Source: Bathynomus jamesi (lineage: Eukaryota; Arthropoda; Malacostraca; Isopoda; Cirolanidae). Taken from it: a stretch of 64,000 nucleotides of DNA. Numbering within the stretch: position 1 is the stretch's first letter; the number at the start of each line of letters is the position of its first letter. Under the pieces are notes generated by a model that was not told where the DNA came from, made no database searches, and saw nothing but the letters and a program-made list of their open reading frames with translations. Position numbers and translations under genes: made by a program. Shown one piece after another: positions 52,541 to 62,113 of the stretch. The DNA lies in NCBI GenBank assembly GCA_023014485.1, contig JAJOZX010008800.1:120375-184374 (forward strand), in the 5' to 3' direction.

Positions 52541-53091
52541 ATGATCATTATAATGATAATGAAGGGCTTGTAATGAAACAAAAATGCTGTAATGGTAATG
52601 ATGAAAAATTTCTGATAATGATAAACTTTGTAATGACCCCATGTCTGTTAGGGAATTGTTCTTTTACATCCTTCATCAAATGCTGCTGGAAAGTGTAAAC
52701 TGCTAAAGTTGTATGCTGAAGACAGTTACTAATGAACCAGTAACTAGTGCGATTTAAGTCCCCATCCTCGTTTTTATGATACACTACAAATGGGTGGATT
52801 GTCACCCCATCATTTGTTCATTGGAAACTCTGAGGTGCATCTTGGGTAATAAATTAATAATTTTCAGCAAGAACTTCATGATGAAGATTGTTTCAATGTT
52901 TTCATATACCAACTGAGAGTTTTTGCAATGTGGTGATGAGATGATGAGTAAGAGAGAGCATTATGAAAGAACTTCACTGAACTCATCTGCGGGAGCTATA
53001 TTTTTTTGCAGTGTAGACCTATCAACATTAGTCCATTGAACATATTCTACATCTGCTTGTCAGATAGCCATAGTATTCAAGAAGTTTACTA

Positions 53092-53521
53092 CGGGAGTTC
53101 TTCGTTTTACGCAAGGGATGCATTCCTGGAAATCTTTGCGCGAAGTGAAATTGCATAAAACGAAAATGGTTTTCCCATTGATTTAAAGCTAAATATTAAA
53201 GATGCGTTCTAATCAATACTTATGTTATAAACCCAATACTGTACATGTAAATCCATGTTTAAACCATTCTCTCTATAAATAACAATTGAATATATATATT
53301 ATAAAAGAATAATAACATGGATGGTATATAAAGATAAAATTAATCAAAATAATTAACCTTTTCAGGGTTTGCGCGGTAGTACAATGCGCAGATTTACATC
53401 CGAGCACGGTGGCATGAGGAATACGTTACACGGTAATGTCAGTTTTCTCGATGATTGTGTTGGCGATTACGTTAATCTGAAAAAAATTTAAAACGAACGT
53501 TCGTAAAATGAGGAACTCCTG
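53092..53521. mobile_element. pogo/Tigger-type MITE, 430 bp
   Basis: Ends cgggagttcttcgttttacg and, inverted, CAGGAGTTCCTCATTTTACG, flanked by TA. It interrupts the decayed transposase copy after the CRECPGK motif. Confidence 0.88.
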
Positions 53522-54254
53522 TACACCTATTTTACCAGGACATTCTCGACACCTGTGTAACACGCACTTAGATACTGGAATCACACACACTTTTGTCAGG
53601 CTTTTTTCACCAATTGAAGATACCATCAGTTTAGGATTTTGGTGGTAGGTACAAACACAAACTGAGTGTGCGCCTTCACTCAAGCAGTCACACACCATTT
53701 AGATCTCAAACTTCATTAGTTTCTTTATATTTTATATACAATTCTTTCAAATTGCCTAGCAAGAGGCGTTTTTGCTCGTTACTCCTTTTCACCATCTCCA
53801 TTTCTTATACTAACACAATCAGATTTGCCTGCGCACAACAGACTTATTTTATCATCTTAAAAAGTCTTTACTCTAGATATTGTCTGTTTACTCAATTTTT
53901 TTTACTATACTTGGGAACCTCAGGAAGAATGCCAAATGTACTTTTCAAATATGTGGCTTTGTCAACAAAATACCTGGTTGCACCAAAAAACTCTCCTATC
54001 TTTGAAGTTGTAAAAGGTGACTGAATATTTGAAACCGTTAACTGGTTCTGTCATGCTTGCATGACGAGTCCATTTGGAATAAGTTAAAACTAGACAAAAT
54101 GCAGGTCACATAAATTTGTAATATAATATTCAGTCAGAGCTACCTCTATGTTAATACAGGGTGTACATAAAGTCAGGATCTATTTTTGTGAAGCACTTGG
54201 AAATTATATGGAATTCAATCATAAAATGATAAAGTGGTAACATTTATTAAATAA

Positions 54255-54595
54255 TTAAGAGTAGGATCCGACGTGACGCCCATCAGTATCCCTGCACAGC
54301 TCAAATCGTTCCGCAGCATTTCTAAACACATTCTGGAGCATTTGCCGGGTTATGTTATCTGCAGCAGTTCGTATACGTGTACGTAAGTTTTCAAGACTCG
54401 TAATCTTCGTCTGATAGACGTGCGATTTGATAAAGCCCCATGCAAAGAAATCTAAAGGGGTTAAATCTGGTGATCTCGCTGGCCAAGGTCTGTTGCTTCC
54501 GCGTCCGATCCAGCGATTTGGAAAACGTCCATTTAGATAATCCTGAACAATTTTGGCATAGTGACAAGGAGCACCATCATGTTGATAGACGACGG
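54255..54595 (-). pseudogene. Mariner transposase C-terminus, left arm
   Basis: YQHDGAPCHYAKIVQDYLNG (second catalytic Asp), then RSPDLTPLDFFAWGFIKSHV (third Asp, 41 residues on) and a C-terminal tail. The DNA-binding part and first Asp are missing. Confidence 0.88.
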
Positions 54596-54612
54596 TACTA
54601 ACAATCCTATCC

Positions 54613-54953
54613 CCGTCGTCTATCAACATGATGGTGCTCCTTGTCACTATGCCAAAATTGTTCAGGATTATCTAAATGGACGTTTTCCAAATCGCTGGAT
54701 CGGACGCGGAAGCAACAGACCTTGGCCAGCGAGATCACCAGATTTAACCCCTTTAGATTTCTTTGCATGGGGCTTTATCAAATCGCACGTCTATCAGACG
54801 AAGATTACGAGTCTTGAAAACTTACGTACACGTATACGAACTGCTGCAGATAACATAACCCCGCAAATGCTCCAGAATGTGTTTAGAAATGCTGCGGAAC
54901 GATTTGAGCTGTGCAGGGATACTGATGGGCGTCACGTCGAATCCTACTCTTAA
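54613..54953 (+). pseudogene. Mariner transposase C-terminus, right arm
   Basis: Same 110 residues as the left arm on the opposite strand, with a few substitutions near the end (NITPQML against NITRQML; HVESYS against HVGSYS). Confidence 0.88.
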
Positions 54954-55051
54954 TTATTTAATAAATGTTACCACTTTATCATTTTATGATTGAATTCCAT
55001 ATAATTTCCAAGTGCTTCACAAAAATAGATCCTGACTTTATGTACACCCTG

Positions 55052-55395
55052 TATAAATTAACCAATCTGCTTGTACCACATTTATATTTCATATTCAGCA
55101 TTTGGATGCTAATTGAAGAGTTCTATATTAGTTTTGCAGTTTCTTACCTTTCACTATCTTTCTCCATTAGATTGATTTTTTTGGATGGTCTTGCTTCTTC
55201 TGGAGCTTTTGATGAGATGTTTCTTCAACCCATCTTTTAGAGATGAAGCTCTCGTATTTTTCAGAAGCCATCTTTGAACTATTGCTGTGTTCAAGCAAGC
55301 TGGAAACGAAGTTTTGTACCATCAGACATTTAGAAAAGAAACTTATTGTAGTATTGCATGTTCTATGTGATATACTTTCAATCTTGTTTATTATA
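55052..55395. other. Intronic sequence, no gene seen
   Basis: Possibly part of the decayed transposase-like copy on the minus strand (MASEKYESFISKRWVEETSH). Otherwise I see nothing. Confidence 0.35.
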
Positions 55396-55523
55396 CAGGG
55401 TGTTTCAGGTCGACCCTAGAAATATGGAAATTGGCGGAATTACTATGACAAACTTTAAATACAAATTTATTTCCAAATACCAATACCAATTTCCATATTT
55501 TAGGGTCAACCTGAAACACCGTG
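55396..55523. mobile_element. Mariner-type MITE, 128 bp
   Basis: Ends CAGGGTGTTTCAGGTCGACC and inverse with 45-bp arms, flanked by TA. Confidence 0.9.
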
Positions 55524-56155
55524 TATATTAAATTTAATATGGTATTTCTTTGAATACTTTGGTAATGTCACTGGGATGACAGCAAACTGTTCAAAAGTTG
55601 AGTTCTTCTTTATTAATTTCTACTTAATCATCATCACCACTAAATTGAATGATTTGCTGGAGACTTGGTGTAGATGCTTCACTTGAACTTTGTTTTGATC
55701 TGAATAAATTGTTGGTTGAGTTTTTTCAAACACATTGTACAAACTATATTCAGAATCACTATTTTCTACCAGAACATTTGGGAGTGGCCTCAAACTTTTC
55801 AAGATAGGCTTTTCCTCTCTCTTAAAAGGGTCACAACAGTGGTTGAGATAGTTTTTATGTATTTTCTAATTAAAACACTTTCATAAACGTGCCACAGAAG
55901 ACAAAAAGATGAGTAAAACAATGATGATTCCTAACTCAAAATTAACGAGTTCGGAATGTCAAACATTTGCCACATAGAAATTATGAAATAAAGTATTGAA
56001 TATTCATCACTTTTCACTACACCACCACCACTGAAGAAAATTACCTCAAATTCAGCTATAGTTTGATGAGCTTAATATAGCAATTTATACCATTGGCTTT
56101 TGAGTCATGTTTTTTAACTAGTTAGTAAAATTTAAAAGAAAGTGGTATAAATGCC
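55524..56155. other. Intronic sequence, mostly non-coding
   Basis: Minus frame 55620-55802 (ENSDSEYSLYNVFEKT) could be an N-terminal remnant of the long-TIR family. Nothing else is recognised. Confidence 0.35.
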
Positions 56156-56163
56156 ATATACAG

Positions 56164-59100
56164 TAGGGTGACACTTATTTTCGAAAGTTTGAATTTTTAT
56201 CGGGACGGGCGCGTTTCTGGTTCCATTTTGTCAAAAAATATCGTGTGTAAAATATTTTTGAAATAAAACAATATTTAGAACTGCCTCAATACGGTCAAAG
56301 TTTGTATATTTTCTCGAAAAGTAGAAATTTTAGATCATGATGTTCTATGCCTCTAGCAAATAAAATATCACTTCTAGTTTGTTCAAGCTACTAATCTTGA
56401 CCTAAAACATATAACTGGACTTCATACTTTCAACTCTAGGTCCCCCTCAACTCGAGTATTAGCCCCTCAAGGGGGGGGGGGTATCATGGGCGCCCATCTC
56501 CCTCTCATTGTTGCCTACTTTGCAGAGGTCACGGTGGACTTGCGGGCGGTTGGGAAGTCACAGCGGTGCTTCTCGACCACTTGTAAGAGGAACTGCCTTT
56601 GGTCTTCACTCTTGGTAAGGGCCAGGTTGAAAGACTGCATCAACGCCACCCCGCGCTCCGCGAAGTCATTGACAACTTGAAGGGCCTGGACTCGGCGGGA
56701 TGCGGCGATGAAGGCTGGGTCCGTCCGCCACTCCTCCGGATCCTTGAGCAGGAAGGCGGTGCTGATGTCCAGAACCTTGAAGAACTCCTTTGATGTAGTC
56801 GTTGTGAACTTGGCCAATGTATTGTTGGCGATTGAGGCGGTGGACAGGTCCACATTGATACGCCGCGGGGGATCCTCCGATCCTTCCTCTTCTTCCATCG
56901 CTTTAATCATCTCCCGCTTTGTCGCCAAGTCGATACCCTCGTCGAAGATGGCCAGGGTGACGAGGCGCTCGCTCAAGTACCATAGGTGCCTGGCGAAGAC
57001 TGTCGCCGTCGCCTTGGCCACCGCTGAGTCCGGATAATAGACGAGGGCCTTGAGCAGCGCGAGGTCCGCGGCTGGGGCCGTTGCCGGGAGCGGCGCTTTG
57101 TACCAGGCCGTCACGTAGATGGACACGGCGAAGATGGTGAATCGCCGGATTCCAGCCGCTTCGCCTGACGACATCTGAAACTGTTCCCGGAACAGGAACA
57201 GTTTGATGGCATAGATGACTTTTGCCATCCAGCGCGCGCGATGGAAGGCGCCGGGACGAGCGAACCGGGCACCCCGCTTGTTCGGACCGCCCAGCACAAT
57301 TACAGAGAGCTCCAGAAGTTCCCTGTAGTCATCACGTGGATGTTGACCGTCGAGGAGGCGGCTGAATTCGATCAGCAGGTCGTCGCGGGCGTCCTTCAGG
57401 TGCTGCGGCATGGTTCCATCCTCGAAGGGCTTCGCTTTGGTTTGATCGATGAAGTCCCACTGGGCGGCGAATCGTTTGAACAGGAGGATGTCAGGACCAG
57501 TAGAGGGACCGAGGCACGCCGTGAATGCCTTCTCGCACACCAGTTCGTGGATGTGGTGGCGGCAAGCCAAATGAAGCACTGTCTTCTCGAGTTTCTGCTC
57601 AATGATATAGCAAGCTCCTCCTGAGAGTCCTGTGTTTGAGGCGGTGGTGTCAAAAGAGAGGGCACAGATCCGTCCCTTGATGTCCCAATCCTCGAGGGCA
57701 GAGAGGACGGCTTCCGCCATGGCGCGGCCGGTGCCGTCGGGGAGGCTGGGCACAGCCAGAAGCTTGTCGACGTTCTCCCCAGACACCAGAACTGGAAGGC
57801 GATCTTCAGCAGGGCCTCCGTCAGCCGCTGGTACGATTTTCCCGTCCCAGTGAACGGTCAGCGGCACAGTAGGATGGAAGGCTGCCTTCATTTCCGCTGC
57901 TGCCATAGCACGGAACTTTGCTCGGTCGCGGCGGGAGGATTCGCGGTTCAAGACCAGCTCCTCAGGGTCGTGGCCCAAGCTCCTCGCAGCCGCCGACAGC
58001 AAAAAAACACCTTCTCGGTCGGTAAGTTTCGTCCGATCCATCGCTGCGGAGAGATCAGGGGTGATCATCTTTTTCGACGCGCGGAATCGCTTGGGTGGTA
58101 AAGGGGTCGTAGATGCTTCTGCATTCGACGTGGACGGGCCCGGGGAGAGAGCTCTTCCTCTTCTTCTCGGCGACGACGCCGTGTCGGTGACCGAGTCGGG
58201 CTGCTTGCACCTGAGCTGGAGCTCGATGCCAGTTCGACGAGTTCTTCTCGGCTCTCTCTGTTCGCCCTTTCATCATCTTGCCGGCGGCTCCTTTCCGCTT
58301 CCTGTCTCCTCGCACGCTCCTCCTCAGTGTGCAGCGTCATGTCACGTGTGGAGGAGATGCGGCCGCGCCGCACCTCGGCCCTTTGTCCCGTCAGGAACTC
58401 CCTGTCCTCTTCGATTGTGATCATCGACATCGCCTGTTCGTGTGCGATGTCGAAGAGGCGGTCAAGGGATGAGAGGAACTCGGCCTCGTTCCTGATTTGG
58501 GTCACAGTGCGCCGTTTCGAGTTCTTGTTCAGAGCCCGCCACTTCTCGTACATTCGGAGAACCTTGTCCCTTGCGCGTTGGTCTTTCTGCGTAGGAATAC
58601 GGGACCGCTCCCAGAATTCCTTGACTGCGGTCACTGTCTCAGCGGCTGCTTCCTTGATCGGCTTCTTGACGTCAAGGTGAAGGTGGAAAAAGTACTGAAG
58701 CGCCTGCTTTCCCGTAGGCAGCATGCTTCCTGTGATGCTGTGGTCCACGGTCCCCAGGAGATAGACTGCTGTTTTAGATCTTGTTGCCGAAGCCATCACG
58801 TCGTTTCAGAACTCACTGAAAAAGAGAATGAAACACTGTTAGTGTTGGCAAAACTCGTCCCAACCCATTTTCTACTTAGAATAACATGTTCTTTCGCCTG
58901 TATCAATATTTGGATAAACTCGTGTTACACCCTGTATAATACCTCATTTTAGTCTTCTGTACACCAGTGCGGAAGACTAAACCAACGACTCTGACCGTCC
59001 GTCTGTCTGTCTGTCTGTCTGTTATCATTTTTCAACTCAGAAACTACAGCAGCTATCGAAACGAAAACTGACATGATAACAGAACGCCATGAGTACTTTT

Positions 59101-59264
59101 CGACAAAAAGTATAAACTTTGACCTCGTTGAGGCAGTTCTAATTATTATTTTATTTCAAAAATATTTTACACACAATGTTTTTAGACGGAATGACACCAG
59201 AAATGCGCCCGTCCTGATAGAAATTCCCAAAAAATGAAAAACACCCCAAATAAGTGGCACCCTA
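56164..59264 (-). mobile_element. GC-rich 3.1-kb transposon with 8-bp target duplication
   Basis: Ends TAGGGTGACACTTATTT and, inverted, AAATAAGTGGCACCCTA, continuing as imperfect inverted repeats for about 100 bp (shared cgcgtttctgg/ccagaaatgcg and gacgggcg). Flanked by the exact 8-bp duplication atatacag (56156-56163, 59265-59272). Its gene is far richer in G+C than the surroundings. An 8-bp duplication fits hAT, P or Merlin; I favour a hAT-like group. Confidence 0.9.
56515..58799 (-). pseudogene. Putative transposase of the GC-rich element (two overlapping frames)
   Basis: Frame 1 (58065-58799, 244 residues) has FHLHLDVKKPIKEAAAETV, a helical basic segment, and an Arg/Ser/Glu-rich low-complexity tail from about residue 155. 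Frame 2 (56515-58068, 517 residues) starts MITPDLSAAMDRTKLTDREG and has HPTVPLTVHWDGKIV, RLPVLVSGENVDKLLAVP, then ALSFDTTASNTGLSGGACYI and HLACRHHIHELV. The Asp of SFDTTASNTG and the CRHH (CxxH) motif suggest an RNase-H-fold hAT-like transposase. Frame 1 stops where frame 2 starts (ATGA overlap), next to a run of five A. A single-base slip there would fuse them into about 760 residues. The rest of the frame is uninterrupted. Confidence 0.72.
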
Positions 59265-59269
59265 ATATA

Positions 59270-60174
59270 CAGGGCATCCCAAAAAAATGTATACACACTT
59301 TAAATAACTATAAAGGCAGTGTTTATTAAAATACATTTCATTTTCAAAATGTAATAGAATCTACAGACATTATTTAATTGTTTTGTCAACGCCTGTTTTC
59401 AAACTGACGTCCGTTCTGGTCCAGGCACTGCTGATAACGCGAAGCAATGGAATCGCAAACATCACGAAACATTTCGTTTGGTATTTGTGTGCATTCTCGT
59501 TCAATGGCTGCTCTCAATTCAGCGACTGTTGCAGGTTTTATAGCGTAGACTTTGTCTTTTAAGTATCCCCATAAAAAAAAGTCTAGTGGTGTGAGGTCTG
59601 GTGAACGCGGAGGGTATTCTACGAAACCCCTTCGTCCAATCCACATCCACATCGTGCCAAGTACCACTCGCAATACTCCACTCTTCGGTCCGGATCATCT
59701 TCATTAATAGCATGGACTAATCTTGGAATGTAACTTTTCCATTGACAGCGCTTCAAAATGCGTTGGACAGACGATTCTGAAATTCCTACCTCACGACTCG
59801 CTTGCCGCACAGATTTTCTTGGACTTTGGTGATACGTTTCCAGTACTCTTCTTGCTTTGTGGGGCTTGTCGATGTCCGTGGTCTTCCGGAACGCTTCTTG
59901 TGGACATTCTGAACAGTTCCATCGGCTTCAAACTTATCTCTAATTCGAGTGATGGTAAGTCGCGTTGGTGGATCTGTTTGAAACTCCCTCCTAAACTGTC
60001 TTTGCACTTCAACTGCGTTTTCACACTTCCAGTAGCATTTTAGAATGAATTTCCTTTGTTCAAAGCTTAGTCTGACTGCCATTATTAATTCTAATGGGTT
60101 TAACTTGGAAAGAAAGAAACATCAATTGAGCTATCAGCTGTTAAAGTGTGTATACATTTTTTTGGGACGCCCTG
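59270..60174 (-). mobile_element. Mariner-like element (rosa type), internally deleted
   Basis: Ends CAGGGCATCCCAAAAAAATG and, inverted, CATTTTTTTGGGACGCCCTG, with TA outside. At 905 bp it lacks the middle of the transposase. Its left tip (cag) is part of the target duplication of the GC-rich element. Confidence 0.92.
59386..60082 (-). pseudogene. Mariner transposase with central deletion
   Basis: N-terminal part (59786-60082) has MAVRLSFEQRKFILKCYWKC, then [20 protein letters not shown] and SGRPRT, the helix-turn-helix region. A second helix ([20 protein letters not shown]) follows in another frame. The C-terminal part (59386-59673) has YPPRSPDLTPLDFFLWGYLK. The first two catalytic Asp residues are deleted, and the third (LDFF) remains. 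Confidence 0.88.
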
Positions 60175-60275
60175 TATATATATGCAGGTAGGTATGTCCA
60201 GTATATGAAAGTTTCATAAATATATATATACTTCGGTGGCCTATATTTACATATCTACTTAGTTAGGTATATATC

Positions 60276-61255
60276 AGGTTGTAACAAATTCTGCTCGATC
60301 AGAAAATGGACGATAGATAATAGAATAACCTCAAGATAATGTGAAATAGTTTTAGAGATGTTGCAAAATACACGCGGCGACAGGTTCACACAGATTTTAT
60401 CACGATACAGAATGACTTAGGCTAGTGTAGGATTACGCTAATGAATATTTTCTCCGCATGATTTGTCACAAGCAAATCTTCAACATCGAATCGATATTTG
60501 CACATCACTGCATTCTCCGCAACTGCAGGCACCATTTTTTAATCGGATCGTCACGGGGGATTGAAAAATGGGTTCTCTATAACAATATTAAGCGTCGACA
60601 TCAGTGGCTTAGCCATGAAACAAAGCCTGAACCTCAGCCAAAGAATGGACCCCATCCAAAGAAAATTTTGCTATGCATTTGGTGGGATATGCAAGGAATT
60701 ATTCATTTTGAGCTTCTGCCAGGTAACCAAACAATCGCAGCTGAAGTCTACTGCCAACAACTCCAACGATTGAAGATGGCATTACAAGAAAAACGTCCCG
60801 CATTAATTAATCGCAGAGGTGTTCTATTCCACCAGGATAACACGCGCCTTCACACTGCTCGAATCACCACTGCCCAATTAGAGGCATTTGGTTGGGAAAA
60901 AATGCCTCAGCCACCTTATTCTCCGGAAATAGCACCTTCAGACTACCGTTTATTCAGAAATCTGCACCACCACCTAGATGGACAAAAGTTACAATCCAGG
61001 GAAGCTATCGTAAACGAAATGATTGCTTTTTTAACTTGAAACCAAGGGATTTCTTCGAACGTGGCATAAAAAACTTTTTTACAGGTGGGAGGAAGTTATA
61101 GAAAAAGAAGGGAATTATATTGATGATTAATTTGTCATTGTCACTTAATTTTTGTCGCGAATAAACTAAAAATTTGAGCAAATTTGTCCTTATAAATCAT
61201 TTAATTTTTGTTCTGAATGAACTAAAAAAATCGAGCAGAATATATGTTACAACCT
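60276..61255 (+). mobile_element. Mariner element (DD34D, SETMAR-type transposase)
   Basis: Ends AGGTTGTAACAAATTCTGCT and, inverted, related AGGTTGTAACATATATTCTG. The 980-bp copy lacks most of the N-terminal coding. Confidence 0.88.
60458..61039 (+). pseudogene. Mariner transposase, catalytic half
   Basis: The frame has IEKWVLYNNIKRRHQWLSH, LLCIWWDMQGIIHFELLPG, VLFHQDNTRLHTARITTAQL and YSPEIAPSDYRLFRNLHHHL. Spacing from QD to SD is 34 residues, the DD34D signature. The first catalytic Asp (GDEKW in the family) is Ile here, and DLAPSD has become EIAPSD. The N-terminal DNA-binding domain is missing. Confidence 0.9.
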
Positions 61256-61720
61256 TATATTTTATTGTAACAACAAATGACTATATTTGAACGAGTGTTG
61301 ATCCTGGGCCAAATTGTGGATTTTTCAGTGAAATTAGCAATTTATTCAAATGTGAAAACACCATCTTTATATGCTACAACAGTTTTTTTCTCACTTCTGG
61401 TAGGGAGAGTAGTTGAAGCACAAATTCATTCAAAGAAAAGGTAATTTTTCATTTATGTAAAGGGGGGAGGTCCCCCAAAAGGAAAAAGAAAATTATCTAA
61501 CATTTTTTTTCATTGACTGTGGTGTTTTTTGTAATTATAATGATTTATTATTTGGGAAATTGCCTTTCAGATGCTTTTTGATTCATTCTTTTATCCGAGT
61601 TAGACACTGAGGTATGACAATTTGAAATTTAGTAGTATGTTGGGAACCCCAAGAATAGGGGGCCATAATTTTTTCATCATTACTTCGATTGAGCTATAGT
61701 TTTATATTTTTAGTTTGTTG
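61256..61720. other. Intronic or intergenic sequence, no gene seen
   Basis: AT-rich, with no repeat structure I can identify. Confidence 0.5.
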
Positions 61721-61728
61721 GTTTAGAC

Positions 61729-61891
61729 CAGTTGTTTCCAACCTCGTTTTTGTTGCTATTCTAAGGTGGTCACCAACAGGACCTCCCGACCCCTTGGGCT
61801 TATGATGAAATTTAAATGGGTATATAAATATAAATTGAATAAAGGAATAGTGAATATAGCGACCCCCGCAACCCGAGGTTGGGAACCACTG
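61729..61891. mobile_element. hAT MITE, 163 bp
   Basis: Ends CAGTTGTTTCCAACCTCG and CGAGGTTGGGAACCACTG, flanked by gtttagac/atttagac (7 of 8 match). Confidence 0.88.
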
Positions 61892-62113
61892 ATTTAGACA
61901 ATGCAGGGATGGTCCACCTCTTACACTATTTTGTCACAATGGCCTCCACATATCCCCTTTTAGCCATTCCAGTTCCTCCCTTACATTTTTTTATTTTATG
62001 AATACATAACAGACTAAACACTGTATAATTAACAAATATTGTTTTATGAACATATATACCAGAAACATTAATTTTTATTATTTTTAGTTTAGACATTATT
62101 CTTTATTCAGCAG

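Larger units (their letters stand above)
50410..52647 (+). mobile_element. hAT element, 2.2 kb, carrying MITE and satellite
   Basis: Ends CAGACATGGGG-TCATTA and, inverted, TAATGACCCCATGTCTG, flanked by the exact 8-bp duplication ttagggaa (50402-50409, 52648-52655). Inside are a second hAT MITE (50477-51151), a (TA)n tract, the four-copy satellite and a transposase C-terminal relic. Confidence 0.92.
50104..54022 (-). pseudogene. Second, decayed copy of the long-TIR transposase-like gene
   Basis: Minus-strand blocks in N-to-C order match the gene at 33861-40784: a helical block (53920-54020), KEQRAK/LLLGNLKELYIKYKET (about 53740-53790), HSVCVCTYHQNPKL and CRECPGK (53550-53660), HPFVVYHKNEDGDL (52740-52800), MHYFSDDCNGQHKNRLNF and WNFFATSHGKYACNSTGGTV (50210-50390), and FLFQKRK-like (50110-50150). 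The Asp of CDG is Asn here. Insertions: Tigger-type MITE at 53092 and a hAT at 50410. Weak similarity may extend to 55800 (frame 55620-55802 with ENSDSEYS). No long inverted repeats are seen around it. Confidence 0.75.
54157..55051. mobile_element. Palindromic mariner: two 3' halves head to head
   Basis: Both outer ends are CAGGGTGTACATAAAGTCAG with TA outside. Arms 54157-54595 and 54613-55051 (439 bp each) mirror each other almost perfectly around the 17-bp spacer tactaacaatcctatcc. Each arm holds the C-terminal third of a rosa-like mariner transposase. The 5' halves are absent. Confidence 0.93.

Noticed and set aside
57241..58680. Several long plus-strand frames opposite the GC-rich gene
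   Set aside because: Antisense shadows typical of high-GC coding. They have no motif, and the minus frame carries the conserved blocks.
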